Origin: B8-G4 sp033720735
GTDB taxonomy: Bacteria; Bacteroidota; Bacteroidia; Chitinophagales; Saprospiraceae
Direction of reading: 5' to 3'
Assembly: GCA_033720735.1 (NCBI GenBank)
Contig: JAWWBX010000211.1
Span: 1-7,604, forward strand
DNA: 7,604 nt
The translations under genes and the position numbers were made by a program. The notes under the pieces are model-generated. The model saw only the letters and a list, made by a program, of their open reading frames with translations. It was not told where the DNA came from and ran no database searches. Positions 1 through 5,518 of the stretch are shown piece by piece (the first letter of the stretch is position 1; each line of letters opens with the position of its first letter).

Positions 1-273
1 ATATTGGGACTCGGCCTGCATCGACCCGGTAATGGTAGGCATCCCGTCCTGCACCCAGCTACCGAAAGAAGGGAAGAGCTTGAAAAGCTCATAAACGACC
101 ACGACGAGGCCCAGCAGGATCACCCAGACATTGTACTTCCGGAATGCCGCACAGCCGGAAATGACCGCAATGCCGGTGTACAATGCCACCCAGAATTCAG
201 GATCGGGGTCGTTGAGCTGGATCGCGGCAAACACGATGAACAGTAGGCAGAGGATCAGGTTTGCTATTTTCAT
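1..273 (-). CDS. TMEM220-like small membrane protein, N-terminal part (runs off left edge)
   Basis: Reading leftward from an ATG at 273-271, the frame is open for 91 codons to the window edge, so the C-terminus is missing. The protein begins MKIANLILCLLFIVFAAIQL and then has NDPDP at residues 21-25. Three hydrophobic segments lie at about 3-20, 27-43 and 48-64. A first helix ending in Q-x-NDPDP, then W and further helices, is the pattern I associate with the transmembrane 220 family, a small protein family of unknown function common in Bacteroidota. A GAGGTGA stretch lies about 11 bases before the ATG and could serve as a ribosome binding site. The gene is divergent from the DUF1295 gene, with 51 bases between the starts. 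The open frame and membrane character are seen directly; the family name comes from motif memory. No biochemical role can be given. Confidence 0.75.
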   Translation of the reverse strand, partial: MKIANLILCLLFIVFAAIQLNDPDPEFWVALYTGIAVISGCAAFRKYNVWVILLGLVVVVYELFKLFPSFGSWVQDGMPTITGSMQAESQY

Positions 274-290
274 GTGGCGTGTCTTCACCT

Positions 291-322
291 CAAAGATAGG
301 GCAGACATCAAAACCAGATCAA
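291..322 (-). promoter_or_regulatory. Putative Bacteroidota-type promoter for the TMEM220-like gene
   Basis: On the minus strand, TATCTTTG (plus positions 298-291) matches the Bacteroidota -7 consensus TAnnTTTG. A TTG (plus 322-320) lies 21 bases upstream, close to the usual -33 spacing. Transcription would begin a few bases before the ATG at 273, giving a very short leader. The consensus match is exact, but the -33 element is only three bases long, so chance is possible. No comparable element was found for the divergent plus-strand gene. Confidence 0.4.
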
Positions 323-324
323 GC

Positions 325-1065
325 ATGAATGAAGCCATTCTGGCCGTCGTGTTGCTCAATGCCCTCGGATTCTTGTCGGCCTGGTTGCTGCAGACTGACA
401 AGCTGACCGACCTGCTCTACTCCACCAGCTTTGTGGTCATGATCATCGTGCTGTGGGTTGGTGGTGATGGTACGGGAGGGATCACTTCGTGGCTGTACCT
501 GATGGTGCTCATCTGGGCGATCCGGCTGGGCGGCTACCTGTTTTGGCGCATCCACGCCATGGGCCGTGACGCACGCTTTGACGACATGCGTCCTTCTTTC
601 TGGCGCTTCATGGGGTTCTGGGTGCTGCAGACGGTCAGCATCCTGATGATCGGCTTGCCGCTGCTGCTGACAGCCGGTGAAACGGCTGAACCACAATTGA
701 CCATATACCTGGGTGCCGGGATCTGGCTCACCGGATTTCTGGTCGAGACGATCGCTGATTGGCAGAAATTCTCTTTCAAGCGCAGGCACCCCGACCAGTT
801 TATGTCATCAGGGCTGTGGCGCCGGATCCGGCATCCCAATTATCTCGGCGAGATCCTGGTGTGGACGGGGGTGTTCCTTGCTTCCATCCCGTTGCTGGAG
901 GGAGTGACCTGGCTGGCCTTGCTCAGTCCGGTCTGGATCTTTATCCTCTTGCGCTACATCAGCGGGATCCCGTTGCTGGAAGAACGGGCTGAAGAGAAGT
1001 ACGGCGATCAGCCGGAGTATCAGGCTTACCGTCAAAACTCTGGCAGGCTCTTGCCGAAATGGTGA
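325..1065 (+). CDS. DUF1295 / steroid 5-alpha-reductase-like integral membrane enzyme
   Basis: This 246-residue, strongly hydrophobic protein has about six or seven membrane segments. Near the C-terminus it carries the sequence RIRHPNYLGE, with the HPNYLGE core at residues 170-176, and upstream of that ETIADWQKFSFKRRHP. Both are hallmarks of the DUF1295 family (3-oxo-5-alpha-steroid 4-dehydrogenase C-terminal-like, related to isoprenylcysteine methyltransferases). In this superfamily the RHPxYxGE region contributes to binding the NADPH or SAM cofactor. Bacterial DUF1295 members are mostly uncharacterised, so the substrate is unknown; a lipid or isoprenoid is only a guess. I chose the ATG at 325 because the family starts close to the first helix. 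An in-frame ATG at 274 would add 17 polar residues and overlap the promoter region. There is no clear Shine-Dalgarno sequence. The stop codon abuts the stop of the convergent receptor gene with no intervening base. Confidence 0.85.
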   Translation: MNEAILAVVLLNALGFLSAWLLQTDKLTDLLYSTSFVVMIIVLWVGGDGTGGITSWLYLMVLIWAIRLGGYLFWRIHAMGRDARFDDMRPSFWRFMGFWVLQTVSILMIGLPLLLTAGETAEPQLTIYLGAGIWLTGFLVETIADWQKFSFKRRHPDQFMSSGLWRRIRHPNYLGEILVWTGVFLASIPLLEGVTWLALLSPVWIFILLRYISGIPLLEERAEEKYGDQPEYQAYRQNSGRLLPKW

Positions 1066-3381
1066 TCAAAAGTCAATCCGGTAGTTCAGGATCGGAATCA
1101 CACCGAGTTGGGTGTTGCGTCGAATGCCACCCTGAAAGAAGTCGTATGCAGGGAGCCAATCATTCTCCACATTGAAGACATTTTGAATGTCCAGTGACCA
1201 GGTGGAGCTGTGCGAGGCCTTGTCCTTGCGGAGGTACAGGCGCATGTCCATCCGGAAGTAGCCGTCGATGCGGCTGTCGCCCGCCGTGCCGGCAACGTAG
1301 ATGGTGCGTTGCGCTACTTGCGATTCGGCTTCATCGATCACTGGCTGTCGGAGACCACCGCGCTCGATCAGCGAGGCGTTGATCCCAAACGTACGCTGCC
1401 CGTATGCCTTTTCGCTACCCCATTCTTTTCCGCCAATCAGGTACAGGGAGTGATGGGCGTCAAACGTGGTGCCGCGTTCCTCGCCGAAGTAATCGTCGTA
1501 GATGGACCGATAGATTCCGGCGTTGGCCGAGACAAACCATGAATGGCTGAAGTTGCGCCGGTACCCCAGGGTGGCCCCGTAGGTTCTGCCTTCACCGGCA
1601 GAGACCAGATTGTTCCGGTTGTTGGGCAGATCCTGCAAATTCAGGACAGAGAAATCACTGTCCGGCAGAATGGGCAGATCGTACAGTTCGTAGTAGAACA
1701 ATTCGCCCTCGAGAATGCTCACCGGGAAGGCATACTGGTACTTCAGCTGTGCCACACCTGCCTTGACCGGGCTGAGAAAGGTGTTGGGCGTGGCACCGGG
1801 CATATGCAGGAAGGCATATTCATAGAGCGGCTGTGTGCTGCCCCTGACCGTCGCTGAGAGATGATGTGCCGGGTGCGGTTTGAGACGCACACTGATCCGT
1901 GGCTCCAGCCACGGATTGCCGGATTCCAGCGCATTGGGGGTATAGTAACTGTATGAGGAAAACCCGGCACCTGCTTCCAACTCGATCAATCGCCCGAATG
2001 AAAAGGTCGCCGCCAGATAGGGCCGGGCATGCCAGGACGACATGTCGCCAGTAAAAGCGTAGCCGCCAAACGCAGAATACCCGTCGAGATTGAATGCGTG
2101 ACGGGTGGCATCCATACCCGCCTTCAACCGGGTCTTACTACTGACCGCGATTGAAACAGACACCATTGATGACCATTTGGAAACGGCGCCTTCCTCATTG
2201 GCATAATCTTCCGGCCCGGTCTCCGCGATCCGCGACTCTGTCCGGTCGTGCTCCGTGCCCGACCAGACTGTCCCGGCCTTTAGAAACACCCGTGCGCTAA
2301 CGGGATGGGTCCACAGTATTCCTAGTGCGCCGGTACTGGAAGAGAAGGCGATGTCACTGCGGTCACGGTCTTCTTCCCGTTCTGCAGGTTCTTTCGGCTG
2401 CAGGTCGTTGGTGTTATATCCGCCAAAACCGAACACTTTGAGCCGGCTGCCATGTTCACTCAGCTGGAATTGCGTGCTGAACGTGGCATCCGCGAAGTTG
2501 ATCATCTCATCGCCGAAGTCGACACCGAGGTCTGTCAGCAAGCCGACGGTTGAGTAGCGGGCATTGACGGCGTAGGAGCTGAGCCCTCCCTGGACGAACG
2601 GCCCCCCGGTGGCCAGATCGATCCCAAGCAAGCCCAGCTGAGCGGTATGCTCGGCTTTGGCTGTATTGCCCGATTGTAATGACATATTCATCACCCCGGA
2701 GATAGCATTTCCGTGAGACAGATCGAAAGCACCCGTTGAGAGCGTAGCACTGCTCAGCATCAGGTTGCTGATCATATGCACCCCGCCACCCGTGGCTGTA
2801 GTGCGGTCTCCCAGCGTGCCGGCATTGGACAAATGATTGGGATTGACAATCTCCATGCCCTCCAGGCGCCACTGCATCAGGTCGGGATGCAGGCCATGGA
2901 TAATGAGCTGGTTGGCCTGGTCGTTCGCTACCTGCACACCCGGGAAGCTGCCGGCGAACCTGGCCGGATCGAAAAACGTCCCGGGATAGCGACGTACCTC
3001 TTCCGGTGTAATGCGATAAAGCCGGTGCGGGACAACCACTGCCCGACCAGGCACGGTGACTTCGGCCAGCGGAATCGACCGTGGCTCCAGATCGATACCT
3101 AGCACCACATCCTTGGAGGACGTCAGCAGGATCTCGACATCCCTGCCGTGATAGGCGATGTGTTGCACACGCAGCACGTATCTCCCCGGCCCCAGCCCGG
3201 TAATGGCAAACTGACCATTGCGATCACTTTGCACATTGAGTTGGCCGTCCAGGAAAGAGATGACCGCATCCTGGACAGGTTGTTCGGTGAAGGCGTTGCT
3301 CACCGTCCCGCGGATGTGCTGTCCCAATCCCACAGTGGACAGACAAAGGAAACTTAAAACGATAGAAAACTGACGGATCAA
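1066..3381 (-). CDS. TonB-dependent outer-membrane receptor with N-terminal carboxypeptidase-regulatory-like domain
   Basis: This 771-residue protein imports a ligand across the outer membrane using TonB energy. A signal peptide spans residues 1-20, with probable cleavage after GLG. A beta-sandwich carboxypeptidase-regulatory-like domain follows at about 22-97 (RGTVSNAFTEQPVQDAVI, then a DRNGQFAITGLGPGRYVLRV-type strand pair). A plug domain lies at about 115-235 with RRYPGTFFDPARFAGSFPGV, LEGMEIVNPNHLSNAG and HGNAISGVMNMSLQSGN. The rest is a beta-barrel ending in the aromatic residue F (NYRIDF), as expected for Omp85-assembled barrels. The start is a TTG at 3381-3379 overlapping the isomerase stop (TTGA). 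An in-frame TAA lies five codons upstream and there is no ATG or GTG between, so TTG is the only usual start codon that keeps the whole signal peptide. It follows the isomerase gene and is probably translationally coupled to it. No SusD-like lipoprotein is nearby, so it is not a standard SusCD pair. The ligand is unknown. Confidence 0.9.
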   Translation of the reverse strand: MIRQFSIVLSFLCLSTVGLGQHIRGTVSNAFTEQPVQDAVISFLDGQLNVQSDRNGQFAITGLGPGRYVLRVQHIAYHGRDVEILLTSSKDVVLGIDLEPRSIPLAEVTVPGRAVVVPHRLYRITPEEVRRYPGTFFDPARFAGSFPGVQVANDQANQLIIHGLHPDLMQWRLEGMEIVNPNHLSNAGTLGDRTTATGGGVHMISNLMLSSATLSTGAFDLSHGNAISGVMNMSLQSGNTAKAEHTAQLGLLGIDLATGGPFVQGGLSSYAVNARYSTVGLLTDLGVDFGDEMINFADATFSTQFQLSEHGSRLKVFGFGGYNTNDLQPKEPAEREEDRDRSDIAFSSSTGALGILWTHPVSARVFLKAGTVWSGTEHDRTESRIAETGPEDYANEEGAVSKWSSMVSVSIAVSSKTRLKAGMDATRHAFNLDGYSAFGGYAFTGDMSSWHARPYLAATFSFGRLIELEAGAGFSSYSYYTPNALESGNPWLEPRISVRLKPHPAHHLSATVRGSTQPLYEYAFLHMPGATPNTFLSPVKAGVAQLKYQYAFPVSILEGELFYYELYDLPILPDSDFSVLNLQDLPNNRNNLVSAGEGRTYGATLGYRRNFSHSWFVSANAGIYRSIYDDYFGEERGTTFDAHHSLYLIGGKEWGSEKAYGQRTFGINASLIERGGLRQPVIDEAESQVAQRTIYVAGTAGDSRIDGYFRMDMRLYLRKDKASHSSTWSLDIQNVFNVENDWLPAYDFFQGGIRRNTQLGVIPILNYRIDF

Positions 3382-4460
3382 AGCCCCAGGATTTTACGGT
3401 TGCTCTCACTGTCATAGTCGCCGCCGGCGAAATCGTCAAAAGCACGTTCGGTGACCTGAATGATGTGATCTCTGACAAAGTCTGAACCTTCAGAGGCGCC
3501 CTGCTCTCCATCCTTGATGCAGCAGTCCCATTCGACCACTGCCCAGCCGTCGTAACCATATTGCGAAAGCTTGGAGAAGATACTCATGAAATCGACCTCA
3601 CCATCACCTGGTGAGCGGAAGCGTCCGGCGCGATCCACCCAGTCGGCGTACCCGCCGTACACACCACAGCGCCCGTCAGCATTGAATTCGGCGTCCTTGA
3701 CATGAAACGCCCGGATGCGGTCATGGTACAGGTCGATGAAATGCAGATAGTCGAGCTGCTGCAGGACAAAATGACTTGGGTCGTAGTTGATCGCCGCCCG
3801 CGGGTGGTAGCCGGTCACCTCCAGGAACCGTTCGAATGTCATCCCGTCGAAGAGATCTTCCCCCGGATGGAGCTCATAGCACAGGTCGATGCCTGCATCA
3901 GCGAAGGCGTCAAGAATTGGCAGCCAGCGTTTGCCCAGTTCACGGAACCCTTCTTCCACCAGACCGGGCGGGCGCTGCGGCCATGGATTCATGTAGGGCC
4001 AGAGGAAAGAACCGGAGAAGGTGACGTGCGCGGTCAGCCCGAGATTACGGCTCGCCTTCGCCGAAAGCAGGAGTTGGTTGGTTGCCCACTCGGTGCGTGC
4101 GGCTGAGTTGCCGTGGACTTCTTTCGGCGCAAAGCTGTCGAACAGGACATCGTAGGCAGGATGCACGGCGACCAGCTGGCCCTGCAGGTGTGTTGAAAGC
4201 TCGGTAATTGTCAGGCCAAAGTCCGCGGCTTTCCCTTTCAGCTCGTCGCAGTAGACCTTGCTTGCAGCGGCCTGCTCAAGGTCGATGAGCCAGGTGTCAC
4301 TCGTAGGCATCTGAATACCGTCGTAGCCGTGTCCGGCCGCCCACTGGCAAAGTCCTTCGAAACTGTTGTACGGCGGCCGGTCCTGAATGAACTGCGCAAG
4401 AAAGATCGCGGGTCCCTGAATCGTTTTCACTGGCGTCTGTTTTTGAAACCCGGACGGCAT
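3378..4460 (-). CDS. Sugar phosphate isomerase/epimerase-like TIM-barrel protein
   Basis: This 360-residue protein belongs to the xylose-isomerase-like TIM-barrel superfamily (AP endonuclease family 2 fold). Candidate metal ligands, spaced as in that family, are E196 in YELHPGE, D227 in NYDPSH, H253 in AFHVKDAEF and E310 in AVVEWDCC. The GPAIFLAQF start, the GRFRSPGDGEVDF loop and the AFDDFAGG...NRKILGL tail match a subgroup common in Bacteroidota and often annotated simply as sugar phosphate isomerase/epimerase. Members typically isomerise or epimerise sugars, keto-sugars or inositol derivatives in the cytoplasm; the substrate here is unknown. There is no signal peptide. The ATG at 4460 is used, but a GTG at 4430 would give VKTIQGPAIFLAQF, which resembles the N-terminus I recall for homologues, so the true protein may be 350 residues. 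It is the first gene of the operon with the receptor, overlapping it by four bases. Confidence 0.88.
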   Translation of the reverse strand: MPSGFQKQTPVKTIQGPAIFLAQFIQDRPPYNSFEGLCQWAAGHGYDGIQMPTSDTWLIDLEQAAASKVYCDELKGKAADFGLTITELSTHLQGQLVAVHPAYDVLFDSFAPKEVHGNSAARTEWATNQLLLSAKASRNLGLTAHVTFSGSFLWPYMNPWPQRPPGLVEEGFRELGKRWLPILDAFADAGIDLCYELHPGEDLFDGMTFERFLEVTGYHPRAAINYDPSHFVLQQLDYLHFIDLYHDRIRAFHVKDAEFNADGRCGVYGGYADWVDRAGRFRSPGDGEVDFMSIFSKLSQYGYDGWAVVEWDCCIKDGEQGASEGSDFVRDHIIQVTERAFDDFAGGDYDSESNRKILGL

Positions 4461-4496
4461 TGCGGACGGGCCGTTGTTCGATATGATCGATCAGCG

Positions 4497-4504
4497 TAAA
4501 CTTA
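4497..4504 (-). promoter_or_regulatory. Weak candidate -7 element for the isomerase/receptor operon
   Basis: The minus strand reads TAAGTTTA, matching the Bacteroidota -7 consensus TAnnTTTG except at its last base. It would place transcription start roughly 30 bases before the ATG at 4460. No TTG lies at the expected 19-21 base spacing upstream, which suggests either a chance match or a promoter that depends on an activator. Confidence 0.25.
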
Positions 4505-4539
4505 CGTCAAACCGGACGATTGTGCTGTGAGCAGGATCA

Positions 4540-4553
4540 TCATTGCGCAATGA
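4540..4553. promoter_or_regulatory. Perfect 14-base palindrome, possible operator
   Basis: TCATTGCGCAATGA equals its own reverse complement over all 14 bases. It sits in the intergenic region about 80 bases upstream of the isomerase ATG and about 36 bases upstream of the candidate -7 element. That position would suit an activator, or a regulator acting on the isomerase/receptor operon. A perfect DNA palindrome with no loop is more typical of a dimeric protein-binding site than of an RNA hairpin. No regulator gene is present in the window to pair it with. Confidence 0.35.
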
Positions 4554-4593
4554 ACTAAATAGCGATGCATCTGTCACCATCTTGAAAAGCCCG

Positions 4594-4680
4594 TGAACGC
4601 CGCAGGCGTTCAACATCCTACCCACCGGTTGTTACCGCCGGAAAAGCATCCCCGAGATCGCAACCCTGAAGGGGTTGAAC
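4594..4680. repeat. Bacteroidota-type intergenic repeat with two hairpins
   Basis: Two stem-loops flank a GC-rich linker. The first is TGAACGCC-GCA-GGCGTTCA at 4594-4612 (8-base stem). The second is CAACCC-TGAAG-GGGTTG at 4661-4677 (6-base stem). Each is followed by a similar tail (CAACAT and AACAG). Read on the minus strand, the second unit translates as LFNPFRVAISGMLFRR, a spurious peptide of the kind often seen in Bacteroidota genomes wherever this repeat occurs. Such repeats are usually multicopy and intergenic, with no known function. Only one copy is in the window, so the multicopy claim rests on memory of other genomes. The outer limits are approximate. Confidence 0.55.
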
Positions 4681-4763
4681 AGCATTGACAGAACAACCTG
4701 GATCCCTCCCAAAACCCATTTACCGAATAATGCGTTTCTTCGCTGACACGAAATCGTTCTTCT

Positions 4764-5204
4764 ATGCTCAATGGTTTGATACACGCGCACTCGGGCTTGC
4801 GCTGGATTGTACTCGCCCTGGTCATTATTGCCATCCTACAATGTGTCCCGGCCTGGAATAAGGGGAAGGCCTGGACTGAAAGCAAACGCAAGTTGGTCAT
4901 GTATGCCATGATCTTTATGCACATTCAGGTGGTGATCGGGCTGATCCTCTATTTCATGAGTCCGAAAGTGCAGTTTGGCGAAGGATTCATGCAGAATGCG
5001 CAATTGCGCTTTTTTGCCGTTGAACACATTGTACTGATGCTGCTGGCAGCCGTCTTCGTGACCATCGGGTATGTACGTGCCAAACGCAAGCCCACCGATA
5101 TCGAGCGGTTCAAAAGCATCTTCTGGTTTTACCTGATCGGTCTGCTGGTCCTCATTGCCGGGATCCCCTGGCCGTTCCGCGGATTGGGGGCGGCCTGGTT
5201 CTGA
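4764..5204 (+). CDS. Small four-helix cytochrome-b-like membrane protein
   Basis: This 146-residue protein has four hydrophobic segments at about 12-30, 44-66, 82-105 and 118-136. Histidines at the ends of or within helices (H7 and H9 in LIHAHSGLRW, H53 in FMHIQ, H88 in VEHIV) are possible haem ligands. Other recognisable features are the loop YFMSPKVQFGEG and the C-terminal PWPFRGLGAAWF. I recall similar Bacteroidota proteins of this length annotated as 'cytochrome B', but I know of no experimental proof of haem binding, so the function is unproven. The ATG at 4764 begins directly before the first conserved block, and there is no Shine-Dalgarno sequence. It lies 92 bases upstream of feoA in the same direction. 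A separate promoter appears to drive feoA, so the two need not form one operon. A redox role next to ferrous-iron import would be attractive but is speculative. Confidence 0.75.
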   Translation: MLNGLIHAHSGLRWIVLALVIIAILQCVPAWNKGKAWTESKRKLVMYAMIFMHIQVVIGLILYFMSPKVQFGEGFMQNAQLRFFAVEHIVLMLLAAVFVTIGYVRAKRKPTDIERFKSIFWFYLIGLLVLIAGIPWPFRGLGAAWF

Positions 5205-5207
5205 TCA

Positions 5208-5223
5208 TACCCAAAGTTGGGTA
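5208..5223. promoter_or_regulatory. Inverted repeat TACCCAA-AG-TTGGGTA after the cytochrome-b-like gene
   Basis: The 7-base arms are perfectly complementary around a two-base centre, starting four bases after the stop codon at 5204. As RNA it would fold with a 6-base stem and a four-base loop. No run of T follows, so it is a poor intrinsic terminator. As DNA it could be a binding site for a dimeric regulator about 45 bases upstream of the feoA promoter's -7 element. Confidence 0.35.
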
Positions 5224-5226
5224 GTG

Positions 5227-5252
5227 TTGGCTGACCAATGGGTATTGGCTGG
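5227..5252. repeat. Overlapping short inverted and direct repeats upstream of feoA
   Basis: TTGG-CTGA-CCAA (5227-5238) and CCAAT-GGGT-ATTGG (5235-5248) are two inverted repeats sharing the CCAA arm. The direct repeat TTGGCTG occurs at 5227 and again at 5245, 18 bases apart. The cluster overlaps the presumed -33 region of the feoA promoter, where a metal-responsive repressor would be expected to bind. It does not resemble the classical Fur box (GATAATGATAATCATTATC), and I cannot name the regulator. Confidence 0.3.
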
Positions 5253-5275
5253 CGAGTCCGTGCATTCTACCTTTG
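5244..5275 (+). promoter_or_regulatory. Bacteroidota-type promoter for feoAB
   Basis: TACCTTTG at 5268-5275 matches the -7 consensus TAnnTTTG exactly. ATTG at 5244-5247 lies 20 bases upstream, at the normal -33 spacing. Transcription would start around 5280-5283, leaving a leader of about 15 bases before the TTG start at 5297. This is the best promoter match in the window, and it argues that the feoA frame does not start at 5273. Confidence 0.55.
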
Positions 5276-5296
5276 AGGCGCTTTAATACACACAGA

Positions 5297-5518
5297 TTGC
5301 GGCTGACAGAACTACATATTGGACAACGTGCGTTGCTGGCCGAGTTTGCCATCTCGCGACTGCATCAGCGTTTGCTGGCCATGGGGATCTCCCCGGGCAC
5401 ACCCGCTGTCGTGATCCGGAAACTTCCTATGCACGGCAATCTATACGTGCGCTTCGGTGACCGCAACCTCGCGCTGCGCCACGAAGAAGCCCGCGAGATC
5501 CGTGTAAATCACTACTGA
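5297..5518 (+). CDS. feoA: FeoA, small SH3-like partner of the ferrous iron transporter
   Basis: This 73-residue cytoplasmic protein begins LRLTELHIGQRALLAEF (start codon read as Met). Further on are a LLAMGISPGTPAVVIRK stretch and the closing ALRHEEAREIRV. These are the usual blocks of the FeoA SH3-like fold, and the length is typical of the family (about 75). FeoA is thought to bind FeoB and support its Fe(II) transport. I chose the TTG at 5297 because homologues start just before this T-x-x-x-L-x-IG-x-R block. The in-frame TTG at 5273 would add eight residues but lies within the -7 promoter element. There is no ATG before the conserved region. The stop TGA (5516-5518) overlaps the ATG of feoB by one base (TGATG), so the two are likely translationally coupled. 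Confidence 0.88.
   Translation: MRLTELHIGQRALLAEFAISRLHQRLLAMGISPGTPAVVIRKLPMHGNLYVRFGDRNLALRHEEAREIRVNHY

Larger units (their letters stand above)
4461..4763. other. 303-base intergenic region between divergent transcription units
   Basis: No protein-coding frame with recognisable content was found here. The left part (4461-4560) should hold the control region of the leftward isomerase/receptor operon: a weak -7 element, a short inverted repeat TCGAT-ATG-ATCGA at 4478-4490 in the leader, and a perfect palindrome at 4540-4553. The central part (4594-4680) is a hairpin-containing repeat. The right part (4690-4763), directly before the cytochrome-b-like gene, showed no TAnnTTTG element and no Shine-Dalgarno sequence. 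How the rightward gene is transcribed is therefore not visible. Confidence 0.6.

Noticed and set aside
4..246. Plus-strand open frame of 80 codons at the left edge
   Set aside because: The minus strand here encodes a hydrophobic protein with a recognisable NDPDP motif; the plus frame is charged, H and R rich and featureless.
319..789. Open frame of 156 codons on the minus strand opposite the DUF1295 gene
   Set aside because: Its composition (Q, H, D and P rich) and lack of domain features mark it as a shadow of the clearly conserved plus-strand protein.
1543..1857. Plus-strand open frames inside the receptor gene (also 1210-1542, 2255-2557 and 2776-3102)
   Set aside because: They lie fully within a well-supported TonB-receptor frame, have no recognisable domains, and show no plausible promoter or ribosome binding site.
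3702..4106. Plus-strand open frame of 134 codons opposite the isomerase gene
   Set aside because: The minus-strand isomerase has intact metal-site motifs over the same bases; this frame has no independent support.
4594..4680. Possible CRISPR array or tRNA in the hairpin-rich intergenic region
   Set aside because: There are only two different hairpins, with no regularly spaced identical repeats and no cloverleaf or anticodon arm.
4610..4924. Minus-strand open frame of 104 codons spanning the repeat and the start of the cytochrome-b-like gene
   Set aside because: It mixes repeat sequence with the antisense of a conserved gene. Its 'protein' is a by-product of the Bacteroidota repeat.
5208..5223. 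Intrinsic terminator after the cytochrome-b-like gene
   Set aside because: The inverted repeat is short, has a tiny loop and is not followed by a T run, so a regulatory-site reading is at least as likely.
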